Below are positions 44,893 through 54,971 of a DNA stretch of 64,000 nt, piece after piece; the stretch's first letter is position 1, and the number at the start of each line of letters is the position of its first letter. Both the position numbers and the translations under genes were made by a program. The notes below the pieces were generated by a model, which saw only the letters and a list, made by a program, of their open reading frames with translations, had not been told where the DNA came from and ran no database searches. The stretch is from assembly GCA_022651005.1 (NCBI GenBank), contig JALCQD010000001.1, forward strand, positions 434,001-498,000, read 5' to 3'. This stretch comes from Bifidobacteriaceae bacterium (lineage in GTDB: Bacteria; Actinomycetota; Actinomycetes; Actinomycetales; Bifidobacteriaceae).

Positions 44893-45618
44893 TTACGCGG
44901 GTATCTGCGATTCGAACTTCCAGTGAGCCCCGGTAATGGGATCGTCCATCTCAAGGGTCCGCGCCACAAGATGCAGAGGCGAGCTGAAGTCGTCGTACGC
45001 CCGATCCACCACTTGCGGATACAGGTCGTCACCCTTGATGGGGAGCCCAAGGCTGTTCATATGAACGCGAAGCTGATGCGTTTTCCCCGTTTTGGGATGC
45101 AAACGATACACCTGATACCCCGGAAAATCGGCTGCCGCAGCCTGGTTCTCCGAGATCTCAATACGGGTCTCCGCGTTGGGAATCCCCTCAGCCTCATACG
45201 CTTGGAAAACGCTGCGCTCCTTGACGATGCGCGATTTCTTGACGAGCGGGAACGCGAGCGCCTCCTGACCGGGAACGTTTTCATCCGGAATCGGTGCCAG
45301 GCACTCATACGTCTTTGAGACCTCGCGATTCTGGAACTTCATCTGATAGGCACCGCGATCGTTGACGTGCTTGACGAAAAGAATCACTCCGGCCGTTGCC
45401 CGGTCGAGGCGATGCGCCGGAATGATCTCGTCGTTATGAAACTCCTCTCGCAGTCGCATGAGCGCAGAGCTGCGGTACCACATGCCCCGTGGGGTCGTGG
45501 CCAAAAAATGCGGCTTGTCGATGACGATGACGCGCGCATTCTCGAAAAGAATTTCCGCGCGAAACGGTATGTCCGGTTCGTCGGTGACGTACCTGTGGTG
45601 AGTGTTACGCTGCGTCAT
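44893..45618 (-). CDS. RluA-family pseudouridine synthase
   Basis: RNA uridine-to-pseudouridine isomerase, 241 aa. The catalytic aspartate is Asp72 in HRLDRATAGV; YRLHPKTGKTHQLRVHM is the conserved basic segment. There is no N-terminal S4 domain, so it resembles the shorter RluA/RluC-type enzymes; the RNA target is unknown. The start overlaps the stop of the NAD(P)HX dehydratase gene by 4 bases (ATGA), so the two are co-translated. Confidence 0.92.
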   Translation of the reverse strand: MTQRNTHHRYVTDEPDIPFRAEILFENARVIVIDKPHFLATTPRGMWYRSSALMRLREEFHNDEIIPAHRLDRATAGVILFVKHVNDRGAYQMKFQNREVSKTYECLAPIPDENVPGQEALAFPLVKKSRIVKERSVFQAYEAEGIPNAETRIEISENQAAAADFPGYQVYRLHPKTGKTHQLRVHMNSLGLPIKGDDLYPQVVDRAYDDFSSPLHLVARTLEMDDPITGAHWKFESQIPA

Positions 45619-46664
45619 TGCGCTGTCTGAGCCCCCGCAGCCTCGCTCGCCGAACGGAACCCAATCGACGCCGCCGCGGATGACGCCTTCCTCATGGCCA
45701 ACAACGCCCCAATGACCACTGGGAGCGTCCGTACAATGTCTCCCGCCACAATCGGCTGGCCAGGAACGTGCGACGTGAGCATCACCGACATGGCATCTTG
45801 CGGATCCTCGTCGCTTCCGGTCGTCGCCGATGCGAGGCCTGCCGCATATCCGTGCAGCACCACCGAGAGCGCCGCCGCCTCAGCGAGCGACACAGCGCCA
45901 CCATCAATCTGAGACGACAGCTGCGCCACCACGGTCCCCATGATGCCCGCGAGAACGTCGCCCGTCCCCGCCGTTGCGAGCCAATGAGTGGGCGCTGCAA
46001 CAACAAGCGGTTCCTGGGTGCTCCCCGCAGGCACAATCACCGTGCGTGCGCCCTTGAGCACCACCGTGCACCCAAGAATGTCCCGCGCGCGCTGCGCCCA
46101 CATGAGGCGCGAGTCGTCGCTGGCATCAACGTCCGAGTGCGAAATCTTTGAATACCCGCTCTGCGCGAGAACTTTGGCAAGCTCACCGCTGTGCGGAGTC
46201 ACCACAAAACGGCTGCGGTCCGAGGAATCCTTCTGAGCGATGCGCGCGAACTCGAGAAGAGCCCCTGCGTCAACGATGCGATACGCGGGATCGTCAGAAC
46301 CTCCCCGGGAGAGAAAACCCGATTTTTCGGGGTCACCGCTCAGCAGAGCCTCAATGGCGTCGTAGCGCGGATCCGATTCCGAAATATCCGCCATGCCGGA
46401 ACCGATAACCCATGCGTTCGCCGAACCGGCTCCCATAACCGTTTCGGGACGGCACGCCAGCACCAAATCCTCGCATCGGCGTGGACCAACATACCGCACG
46501 TATCCCGCGCCCGTGCGGGCGGCGCCACCGACGCCCAGCACCGCAGCGCCCGGGTATTGATTCGAACCGGTGATCAATCCCACCACTCCACGCGTGTATT
46601 TAGAATCCTGTGCTCCAGCCGGGCTTAACAGCGTACTCGCCGCACGCAATCCGAACTCTTGCAT
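45615..46664 (-). CDS. nnrD: ADP-dependent (S)-NAD(P)H-hydrate dehydratase
   Basis: Repairs hydrated NAD(P)H. The 349-aa ribokinase-fold protein shows YPGAAVLGVGGAARTGAGYVRYVG, VVTPHSGELAKVL, VVLKGARTVI and the catalytic anion-hole ATAGTGDVLAGIMG. The NnrE epimerase domain found fused in many bacteria is absent, so this is the stand-alone form. It lies downstream of glmS on the same strand and upstream of the coupled pseudouridine synthase. Confidence 0.92.
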   Translation of the reverse strand: MQEFGLRAASTLLSPAGAQDSKYTRGVVGLITGSNQYPGAAVLGVGGAARTGAGYVRYVGPRRCEDLVLACRPETVMGAGSANAWVIGSGMADISESDPRYDAIEALLSGDPEKSGFLSRGGSDDPAYRIVDAGALLEFARIAQKDSSDRSRFVVTPHSGELAKVLAQSGYSKISHSDVDASDDSRLMWAQRARDILGCTVVLKGARTVIVPAGSTQEPLVVAAPTHWLATAGTGDVLAGIMGTVVAQLSSQIDGGAVSLAEAAALSVVLHGYAAGLASATTGSDEDPQDAMSVMLTSHVPGQPIVAGDIVRTLPVVIGALLAMRKASSAAASIGFRSASEAAGAQTAQ

Positions 46665-46736
46665 CGCAAGCCTCCATCCCCGACACCGCTGCTGACTCCA
46701 CTGTACGCGGTTGTGCGTGGCAGACGAATCTCGCCT

Positions 46737-48626
46737 CTACTCCACCGTCACGGACTTGGCGAGGTTGCGCGGCTTGTCCACGTCCAGCTTCTTGAGCTCT
46801 GCGGTATCCATAGCAAACAGCTGCAGCGGCACCACATCGACCAGCGGACTCATCAGCGTGGGGCACTTGGGTCGCCAGAACACCACGTCGGCGTATTGCT
46901 CCACATCGGGGTCGTCCTCCTCGGCAACGGCCACGGTGAACGCGCCACGAGCCTTGACCTCCTGAATGTTGGAGATGATCTTGTCATGCAGAATGTTGCG
47001 GCCTCGCGAGCTGGGAACGATGACGACTACTGGCTCGCCTTCTTCCACCAGCGCGATGGGACCATGCTTGAGCTCGCCTGCGGCGAAGCCTTCTGTGAAG
47101 GTGTATGCGATTTCCTTGAGCTTGAGCGCTCCCTCGAGTGCCACGGGATAGCCCACGTGCCGGCCCAGGAAGAGGAAGGAATGAGCGTTGATGAGCTTTT
47201 CGGCGGCCTTATGGATGCTGTCCGCCTGATTGTCGAGCACCCACTGGATCTTCTCGGGCATGGCGCGCAGATCCCGCAGAATCCCCTGGATCTCGTCGCG
47301 GTACATGGTTCCCTTGACCTGGGCCAGATAGAGGCCGAGGAGGTAGGCGGCAGTTATCTGGGCCACGAAGGCCTTGGTGGAGGCCACGGCGATTTCCGGG
47401 CCTGCGTGCGTGTAGAGCACGGCGTCGGACTCGCGAGGAATGGTGGCACCCTGCGTATTGCAGATGGCCAGCACTCGGGATCCCTGCTCGCGAGCGTGCC
47501 GCAGCGCCATGAGCGTGTCCATGGTCTCGCCGGATTGCGAGATGGCGACGACGAGTGTGCGCGAGGTGAGAATAGGGTCGCGATAGCGGAATTCGTGCGC
47601 GAGTTCCACCTCCACGGGGATGCGCACCCAGTGCTCGATGGCATACTTCGCCACGAAGCCAGCGTAGGACGCCGTTCCGCAGGCGATGACGATGATCTTG
47701 TCGATGCTGCGGAACACGTCCTCCTCGATGTGCACTTCGTCGAGATTGAGCGAACCGTCGCGATCGAAACGCCCCAGCAGCGTCTGCGCCACGGCCTCGG
47801 GATCCTCGTGAATCTCCTTGTCCATGAAGCTGGGCCATCCGCCCTTTTCTGCTGCCGAAGCGTCCCAGTCAACGGTGAAATGCTTGGGATCGGTCACCAC
47901 AGTGCCGTCGAAATTGGTGATGGTGACGCGGCCTCCGCAAATTTCCACCGCCTCGTCCTGACCGAGCTCAATGGCTTCCTTCGTGTACGCCACGAATGCC
48001 GCGACGTCAGAGCCGAGGAAGCTTTCGTCCTTGCCGAGCCCCACCACAAGGGGAGAATCGTGACGGGCGCCCACCACGATGTCGGGCTGACGCACGTCCA
48101 CGGCGAGGATTGTGAATGCGCCGGTGAGCATGCGTGCCATGCGGCGCACGGCCTCGAAGAGATTGGGGGTGCCGGTTTCAGCGATGATTTCGTTGGTGAT
48201 TTTGCCGAGCAGTTTGGCGGCCACTTCGGTATCCGTGGCGGAGACGAAGGTGTAGCCCTCGGACTGCAGATCGAACTTGAGCGCGGCGGCATTCTCGATA
48301 ATGCCATTGTGGATGATGGCGACCTTGCCATCCTGGCTCACGTGGGGGTGCGCATTGATGTCGGAGGGCTCGCCGTTGGTGGCCCAACGCGTGTGACCGA
48401 TGCCCACCTGCGCCGGGGGAAGCGGCGCACGCTTCAGCTCTTTTTCGAGGTTGGAGAGGCGCCCGGACTTCTTTTTCCATGCCACTTGGCTCATGCCCGG
48501 ATTGACGAGCGCGACGCCCGCCGAATCATAGCCTCGATATTCGAGACGACGCAGTCCTTGAAGGCACACTTCGAGAGGCTTGGTGGAAACGCTGATCTGA
48601 CCTGAATATCCGATGATTCCGCACAT
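46737..48626 (-). CDS. glmS: glucosamine-6-phosphate synthase
   Basis: Converts fructose-6-phosphate and glutamine to glucosamine-6-phosphate for wall synthesis. The 629-aa protein begins MCGIIGY with the nucleophile Cys2 of the N-terminal glutaminase, carries two SIS isomerase domains (CGTASYAGFVAKY; SQSGETMDTL; FLGRHVGYP) and ends in the conserved DKPRNLAKSVTVE. The start has a weak ribosome-binding site. No glmS ribozyme core is recognisable in the 80-base upstream gap. Confidence 0.97.
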   Translation of the reverse strand: MCGIIGYSGQISVSTKPLEVCLQGLRRLEYRGYDSAGVALVNPGMSQVAWKKKSGRLSNLEKELKRAPLPPAQVGIGHTRWATNGEPSDINAHPHVSQDGKVAIIHNGIIENAAALKFDLQSEGYTFVSATDTEVAAKLLGKITNEIIAETGTPNLFEAVRRMARMLTGAFTILAVDVRQPDIVVGARHDSPLVVGLGKDESFLGSDVAAFVAYTKEAIELGQDEAVEICGGRVTITNFDGTVVTDPKHFTVDWDASAAEKGGWPSFMDKEIHEDPEAVAQTLLGRFDRDGSLNLDEVHIEEDVFRSIDKIIVIACGTASYAGFVAKYAIEHWVRIPVEVELAHEFRYRDPILTSRTLVVAISQSGETMDTLMALRHAREQGSRVLAICNTQGATIPRESDAVLYTHAGPEIAVASTKAFVAQITAAYLLGLYLAQVKGTMYRDEIQGILRDLRAMPEKIQWVLDNQADSIHKAAEKLINAHSFLFLGRHVGYPVALEGALKLKEIAYTFTEGFAAGELKHGPIALVEEGEPVVVIVPSSRGRNILHDKIISNIQEVKARGAFTVAVAEEDDPDVEQYADVVFWRPKCPTLMSPLVDVVPLQLFAMDTAELKKLDVDKPRNLAKSVTVE

Positions 48627-48706
48627 AGCTCACCAGTGTATGTGACTTATTCGGTCTCAGCCGCAAGCAGGAATGACGCTCTTCGGATTCTCCACACCCA
48701 ACCCAC

Positions 48707-49500
<794 letters not shown>

Positions 49501-49504
<4 letters not shown>

Positions 49505-50415
49505 GCGTTCAGCCCCACCCAATTCGTCTGATTAACTTTGTCGACTTCGTTCTTCAGATCTCCCGACGTCTTGCCAGGGAAGTGCGGATCAACCTCAACG
49601 GCCGCAATGGCGCGCTGTTCGAAGCCCTTTCCGAAGTACTTCTCCAAACGCGACTGCACGATCATGAGAATCGTGGTAATAACCAGGTACCAGATGCACG
49701 CCACCAGCAGCAGCGGAATCGGCTTGTAAATACGGTTGGCAATGGCGTTCGTGGCGAACTGAAGGTCCAAGGTGAACGGCACGGCAAGCACCAGCGAAGT
49801 GGTCTTGAGCATGCCAATGGTCTCATTGCCCACAGGCGGCACGATGATGCGCATGGCCTGCGGCAACACAATACGCCGCATGATCAGCCCGCGACGCATA
49901 CCCAACGCCTGCGCGGCCTCACCTTGCCCGGGATCCACTGCCTCAAGTCCCGCACGCACGATCTCCGCCAGATACGCGGATTCGTTGAGCGCCAGACCGA
50001 GAATGGCGGCAACAGTTGCGGTCATCACGGTCTGGGAATCAACGGACCAGAATTCCACACTCGTGAACGGAATGCCAAGGCTCAGGCGAGGAATGAGCAC
50101 AGAGAAGAGACCCCAGAACACCAGCTGCGTATACACAGGAGTGCCACGGAAGAACCAGATCCAGAACCAGCTCACCCCACGAAGGACCACGTTCGTGGAG
50201 CTCCGCATCACCGCCAGCACCACGGCGAGAATCGTCGCGATGATCATGGAGGCGACAGTAAGAATGAGGGTCCAGCCGATGCCGTTGAGCACGTTCTCAT
50301 TAAATAGGTACTTCCACACCACGTTCCATTCAAAACGCGGATTGGTCACCAGGCCCTGCACCAGCATGAGAGCAAGCAACGCCACAATGATGCCCGCCAC
50401 CACGGGGGGCAACAC
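49501..50415 (-). CDS. polar amino-acid ABC transporter permease (N-terminus frameshifted)
   Basis: A HisMQ-type permease of at least 304 aa with EAA loop [30 protein letters not shown] and a hydrophilic C-terminal tail. The in-frame start available is GTG 50415, which has no ribosome-binding site. A well-placed ATG at 50485 with GGTGGGAG upstream opens in another frame and encodes the expected N-terminal tail. The two frames join if one C is removed from the six-C run (G at 50404-50409 on the plus strand). The gene is probably frameshifted, phase-variable or carries a sequence error; the rest is intact. Confidence 0.88.
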
Positions 50416-50485
50416 GGCGTACTGGCAGCGCGTCGATCCGATTCGGAATGTCGACTTGAGGCTGTTTCTTCTTGCCCAATGCCAT
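50404..50485 (-). other. out-of-frame N-terminal leader of the permease, with six-C tract
   Basis: From ATG 50485 the frame reads [27 protein letters not shown], a hydrophilic tail of the kind (NRIDA-PVR) found before the first helix of such permeases, and then leaves the permease frame at the C-run 50409-50404. Removing one C gives continuous [19 protein letters not shown]. Confidence 0.75.
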
Positions 50486-50594
50486 TGCTCCCACCCATTC
50501 TTTGGCCGTTGAATTTTAAGACTGCCGTGCGCCGGTCATTCTACCGCACGGACTGTAGGAGCGGGAAATACTCAGACAGAATTTCATATGCGAA

Positions 50595-50624
50595 GGCGGG
50601 TCACGTCTCAGAACGTGACCCGCC
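50595..50624. terminator. 12-bp stem-loop between binding protein and permease
   Basis: GGCGGGTCACGT (50595-50606) pairs exactly with ACGTGACCCGCC (50613-50624) around a 6-base loop, just after the binding-protein stop. It mirrors the stem-loop at 9209-9236 in the other importer and probably favours expression of the binding protein. There is no U-run. Confidence 0.6.
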
Positions 50625-50647
50625 CACATGTGTACTGCAATACAGAC

Positions 50648-51601
50648 TTACTCCACGCTCGGGTTGATGACCGGCTTGTCGATGGCGCCAGACTCAATGC
50701 CCCACTTCTGCATGATGCGGTCGTACGTGCCATCCTTGATGAGCTCCTCGAGCGCCAGCTTCACGGCCTGTGCGGTCTGAGTGTCACCCTTCTTCACTGC
50801 GATGGCCTGCGGCGTCACATCGACGTCCTTGCCCAGCGTCTGCAGTTCGTCACCGGTCTGCTTGATGGCGTAGTTGGTCACAGGGGTGTCCGCATAGAAC
50901 ACGGCGGCCTTGCCTGAGACGACGGCGGTGGTGACGTCGGTCTGCTGATCGTAGGAGAGCACTTCCATCTTTGCCTTGCCGGCCTTCTCGCATTCCTTGG
51001 CCTTGGCGTTGATGTCTACTTCCTCCGTGGAACCCGTCTGAACGGCAACCTTGACGCCGCACAGATTGGAGAGGTCCACCTTCTTGGGGTTGCCCTTCTG
51101 CACCGCGTACGTCATGCCAGCCTGGAAGTACGTGACGAAGTCAACGGCCTCTTCGCGCTCCTTGCTCACGGTGAGCGCGGAAATGCCGAGATCGTACTTG
51201 GAACCGACGGACGGAATAATGGTGTCGAGCGTTGAGGTGACGACCTTGGGCTTCAGGCCAAAGACCGCGGCAAGCGCCTTGGTGAGGTCGATGTCGTAGC
51301 CCACAGGGGTCTTGCCGTCGGCATCGATGAAGGCGTCGGGAGCGTACGTGGTGTCGGCACCGTTGAGGAGGATGCCATCTTTGGTGATGGAATCCGGCAG
51401 CATGGCGGCGATTTTCTCGTTCTTCTTGATTCCCGAGACGTCGAACTTCTGCAGATCAGACGTGGACCCTGAGCTCGAGGAGCTTGAGTCCGACGATGAA
51501 GACGACGAGCTCGCCTCATCCGTCGTGCCGCAGGCCGCGAGCGAAACCGCCGCCGCGAGCGCCACAACCGCTGCTAGTGCTTTTGTGCGAAGCGCCGTCA
51601 T
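50648..51601 (-). CDS. polar amino-acid ABC transporter substrate-binding lipoprotein
   Basis: A 317-aa SBP family 3 protein. The lipobox LAAC ends at Cys24, followed by a poly-serine linker. The core shows FIDADGKTPVGYDIDLTKALAAVFGL, SKYDLGISALTVSKEREEAVDFVTYF and KVAVQTGSTEE. First gene of the leftward operon with the frameshifted permease and the ATPase. The substrate is most likely a polar amino acid such as glutamine, glutamate or arginine. Confidence 0.92.
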   Translation of the reverse strand: MTALRTKALAAVVALAAAVSLAACGTTDEASSSSSSSDSSSSSSGSTSDLQKFDVSGIKKNEKIAAMLPDSITKDGILLNGADTTYAPDAFIDADGKTPVGYDIDLTKALAAVFGLKPKVVTSTLDTIIPSVGSKYDLGISALTVSKEREEAVDFVTYFQAGMTYAVQKGNPKKVDLSNLCGVKVAVQTGSTEEVDINAKAKECEKAGKAKMEVLSYDQQTDVTTAVVSGKAAVFYADTPVTNYAIKQTGDELQTLGKDVDVTPQAIAVKKGDTQTAQAVKLALEELIKDGTYDRIMQKWGIESGAIDKPVINPSVE

Positions 51602-51740
51602 ATGTGTTCTCCTTTACCGCAAAAATCAATGGCTCTCAATGAATACGTTCCCGAGAGTAAGAGCGTTGCGTCACGAAAGCATTACAGCGCCCAGATAGTG
51701 GAGAGAATCCAGCCGGAATGGTCGTTCAGTCCGCTCTGCG

Positions 51741-52217
51741 TTAGCCCCGCAGATTCTTGAGGCGCATGGCACGCTGGGCATCGCGCTTGTCTTGCGCCTC
51801 GCGCAGGGACTGACGCTTGTCATATTCTCGCTTGCCTCGAGCCAATGCGATGGACACCTTGACGCGGCCGTCCTTGAAATACAAGCTCAACGGCACAATG
51901 GTGTAGCCCTTTGCCTCGGTTTGGCGAGAGAGTTTGCCAATCTGCTGCTTGTGCAGCAGGAGCTTGCGCTTGCGTTTGGGAGCGTGGTTGGTCCACGTTC
52001 CATTGAGATATTCGGGAATATTGGCGTTCTCGAGCCACATCTCGCCATATTTATCGATGGAGACGAAGGCCTCCACCAGCGAGGCGCGTCCCTCGCGCAG
52101 GGACTTCACTTCCGTGCCAGACAACACGAGCCCTGCCTCGAGTTGATCCTCAATTTCGTAATCGTGGCGCGCGCGGCGATTATTCGCGATGACGCTCGTA
52201 CCCGTTTCCTTGGCCAT
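51741..52217 (-). CDS. smpB: SsrA-binding protein SmpB
   Basis: Partner of tmRNA in rescue of stalled ribosomes. The 158-aa protein contains the OB-fold [35 protein letters not shown], the [19 protein letters not shown] basic tail and [21 protein letters not shown]-like strands. I chose ATG 52217 (MAKETG); a start four codons earlier is possible. It follows the ftsE-ftsX-CHAP genes as in other bifidobacteria. The tmRNA gene itself is not seen nearby. Confidence 0.96.
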   Translation of the reverse strand: MAKETGTSVIANNRRARHDYEIEDQLEAGLVLSGTEVKSLREGRASLVEAFVSIDKYGEMWLENANIPEYLNGTWTNHAPKRKRKLLLHKQQIGKLSRQTEAKGYTIVPLSLYFKDGRVKVSIALARGKREYDKRQSLREAQDKRDAQRAMRLKNLRG

Positions 52218-52363
52218 ATCACAATCCATTCCGCCCGAGCGTTCCCAGCTACAGGCCTCTCTGTGTCTGGTCTCATTATGCGCCTACCCCACGGAACGGC
52301 CGCTCACATTCAGCTGGCGAGAAACGAAAGGCTCTGAGCGTACCGAGAAGGTCCGCTCGCTGC

Positions 52364-53929
52364 TCAGTTGTGGATGTACCAGTAGGCGTGCACGTTGCTC
52401 ACCGTCTGGTAGTACACGGTGCCGTGCATGCTGGCGCCGCAATTGGAGGTGAGGATGGTGCCGTTTGCGTTGACGCGCTCCACGATGGCCACGTGTCCGT
52501 ACACGGGATTCGAGCCGTTCTGACCGGGCAGATACGACACGATGGCACCGACACTCGGCGTGTGGTTCACGGTGTAGCCCAGCCGCATGGCCGAACTCCA
52601 CCACTGGCCACCATTGCCGAAGTACGACCCCACCGGAAGCCCCAACTGATGGCGTCGGATGTAAGCCCACCACGTGCACTGCGAGAACGGATAGGCGTTA
52701 CCGACGTCGCCCGTCGCATGCCCCACGCGGCCCGATGAACCCGAGGACGTCGAACGCCGCGTCGTAGTGGATCCCGACGACCGAGAACTGGACGAAGACG
52801 ATGTCGAACGACGCGTCGTGGTAGAACTTGACGACCGGGAACTGGACGAGGACTTTGACGCCGCACGCAATCTTCCCTGTTGCTGCGCAGCGAGAGCCGC
52901 TGCCTTCCTCGCAGCAGCTGCCTGCTGAGCCGCGTACTGCTTGTTATAGGAATCAACCTGAGACTCAACCACAAGGCTGGCGGCCGCTTCCTTGGCCGCC
53001 GATGTCTTCAACTGTGACTCCTGAGCCGTCAACGCCGTGCGCTGCTTCGTGCCCTCGTCGCGGAGGGACTCCAGCTTGTCATTCTTTGCCTGGGCATCAC
53101 TCGCCGCCTGCTGAGCCGCAGCCGATTCCGCATCGGCCGCCGACTTCAGTTGCGCAATCTGCGTCTCGATGGCCGCAAGTCTCTGCTCACGATTCTTCGA
53201 CGTGCTCAAATCCTGAGCCGAGCTGTTCGCGTCCTCGGCCTCGGAGCGTGACACTGCCGAACTGGACTGCATGGTGTTGACGAAGTCCGACGCATCCTTT
53301 GACCCAACCACCATCGACATGGTGTCTGACGCCGAGGAGCCGTGCATGCTGGTGCGCGCCACCTCAGCAACTGCAGCGTGGGCGTCGTCGTAATCCTTGC
53401 CCGTCGCCTTGATCTGGGCCTGCAAATCCGTCTTGTCTTTTTGCGCCGCGCTCAGACGTTCCGCTGCGGAATCCGCCGCATCCTGCGCATCCGCCGAAGC
53501 CGCGTTCGCGCTCGTCACCGCTTCCTGAGCCGCAGGAATCTGATTGTTCGTCAGATCGTCCAACTCGAGAATCTGCTTCTGCAGTGACGCGCTCACTCCA
53601 GACAGCTGCGACTTCAGATTTGCCACGCGCGCCCTTGACGCCGCCGCCTTCGAGCGCGCCGCCAACAACTGCGAATACGTCACCGCCTGCGCCGGCTGAG
53701 CCACCATGCTCACCGACAACGCACCGACGGACAGTATGGCAGCCGCAACAAGTGCGCCCCGCTGCAGCACTGTGAGACGCCTGCTCGCATGCCCTTCGGA
53801 GCTAGAGGCAGCGTTCATCACGTCGCGAACGTCGCGGAACGCATGGAAATTCCACGCCTTCCGGAAGGCCGCAAACCGCGGACGATACTCAAAATGAGCC
53901 TCGGGAGTTGTGAGAATCTGCTCTGACAT
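52364..53929 (-). CDS. secreted coiled-coil CHAP-domain peptidoglycan hydrolase (FtsEX partner)
   Basis: A 521-aa wall hydrolase. It has a cytosolic N-terminal tail of about 50 residues, a signal/anchor helix (VLQRGALVAAAILSVGALSVSMV, ending AQA), a long Ala/Gln/Lys-rich coiled coil (about residues 85-350), a Ser/Thr/Arg-rich linker with a 54-base tandem repeat, and a C-terminal CHAP domain with catalytic Cys418 (FSQCTWWAY) and His in YGHVAIVE. The coiled-coil-plus-CHAP plan and position after ftsX fit a PcsB-like hydrolase activated by FtsEX. ATG 53929 begins MSEQIL; a longer in-frame extension is unlikely. Confidence 0.9.
   Translation of the reverse strand: MSEQILTTPEAHFEYRPRFAAFRKAWNFHAFRDVRDVMNAASSSEGHASRRLTVLQRGALVAAAILSVGALSVSMVAQPAQAVTYSQLLAARSKAAASRARVANLKSQLSGVSASLQKQILELDDLTNNQIPAAQEAVTSANAASADAQDAADSAAERLSAAQKDKTDLQAQIKATGKDYDDAHAAVAEVARTSMHGSSASDTMSMVVGSKDASDFVNTMQSSSAVSRSEAEDANSSAQDLSTSKNREQRLAAIETQIAQLKSAADAESAAAQQAASDAQAKNDKLESLRDEGTKQRTALTAQESQLKTSAAKEAAASLVVESQVDSYNKQYAAQQAAAARKAAALAAQQQGRLRAASKSSSSSRSSSSTTTRRSTSSSSSSRSSGSTTTRRSTSSGSSGRVGHATGDVGNAYPFSQCTWWAYIRRHQLGLPVGSYFGNGGQWWSSAMRLGYTVNHTPSVGAIVSYLPGQNGSNPVYGHVAIVERVNANGTILTSNCGASMHGTVYYQTVSNVHAYWYIHN
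52746..52853. repeat. two tandem 54-base units in the CHAP hydrolase linker
   Basis: Units at 52746-52799 and 52800-52853 match closely and encode the repeated SSRSS-STTTRRSTSS linker. The unit length is a multiple of three, so the frame is kept. Confidence 0.85.
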
Positions 53930-54047
53930 ACATGACCTCGTTTCATCTCTCTGGATCATCGCCGGATACCACCAGGGATTTTCCATGCTAGGGGAATCCC
54001 GCGCTCCCCTCAAGCGAAAGTTTTATGGACTTTGGCTGGACGCGCCC

Positions 54048-54971
54048 TTAGGCCTTGAGATAGCGCCGTAGCGAAATCACGGAGGCAAGCACCGACAGCA
54101 GCACAGCTCCACCCACTAAGAGAGGCGACAGCAACCACACGGTTCCGGAGTCGACGAAGGAAATCCACGTGATGGAGTGCGCGAGCCAACCAGTCACGAA
54201 AGTATTGACCACCACGAAGAGCGTTCCCACCGCCAGCGCCGAGCCGATGATGGCGGCTATGACACCCTCGAGAATGAAGGGCAAGCGGATGGTCCAGTTC
54301 GACGCGCCCACAAGACGCATGATCTCCGTCTCGTTCTTGCGCGATGCCGCCGACATGCGAATGGTGGTGCCCGTCAGCAAGATGGCCACGAGCACCATGA
54401 CCGCGGCGAGCACCACGGTGACGGCCGTAGCCCGATTGAGCACGGTAAACACGGGCTCGAAGATCTGGCGCTGATCCACCACCTCCTCGACGCCCTTGCG
54501 GCCCGAAAGCACCTCGGCCACAGCCTGATACTTGGTGGGGTTCTTGAGCTTCAGACGCAGAGTGTCTTGCATGTCATCGGCAGTGAGGGTACGGCCTTGA
54601 TAGACGCCACCCGGATACTGCTTGAGGAAAGTGTTCTTGTAGAACTCGGCTTTGGACACATACGTGATGTTCGACACGGAATCCGACAGCTGGGAATGAA
54701 TCGTGTTTTCGATGGAGGCAATCTCACTCTGAGTGGGCGACTTGCCCTCCGCGCACGACGCGGCCTGGGACGTGCCGTCCGGGCAGAGCCACACCACCAC
54801 TTCCACCTTGTCGTACCACTCCGTTTGAGCACGCTGGATCTGTGCCTGCATGAGCGCGGAAGCGCCGATGAACACAAAGGAGATGAAGGTCACCAAGGTG
54901 ACGGAAAGAATCATGGAGAGGTTGCGCCTGAGGCTAGTCCAAGTCTCCGAGAGAACGAAGCGAAGTCTCAT
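54048..54971 (-). CDS. ftsX: cell-division permease-like protein FtsX
   Basis: Membrane half of the FtsEX complex, which relays ATP hydrolysis to wall hydrolases at the septum. The 307-aa protein has a first helix (LSMILSVTLVTFISFVFIGASAL), a large extracellular loop with two Cys residues (WLCPDG, SCAEGK) and three C-terminal helices; RLVGASNWTIRLPFILEGVIAAIIG is typical. It overlaps ftsE by 4 bases. The CHAP hydrolase downstream is its likely target. Confidence 0.95.
   Translation of the reverse strand: MRLRFVLSETWTSLRRNLSMILSVTLVTFISFVFIGASALMQAQIQRAQTEWYDKVEVVVWLCPDGTSQAASCAEGKSPTQSEIASIENTIHSQLSDSVSNITYVSKAEFYKNTFLKQYPGGVYQGRTLTADDMQDTLRLKLKNPTKYQAVAEVLSGRKGVEEVVDQRQIFEPVFTVLNRATAVTVVLAAVMVLVAILLTGTTIRMSAASRKNETEIMRLVGASNWTIRLPFILEGVIAAIIGSALAVGTLFVVVNTFVTGWLAHSITWISFVDSGTVWLLSPLLVGGAVLLSVLASVISLRRYLKA

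Noticed and set aside
46659-48605. A 648-codon open frame antisense to glmS
   Set aside because: Shadow frame of a highly conserved gene; no recognisable domain or ribosome-binding site.
48627-48706. glmS ribozyme upstream of glmS
   Set aside because: The 80-base gap is too short and lacks the ribozyme core; such ribozymes belong mainly to Firmicutes.
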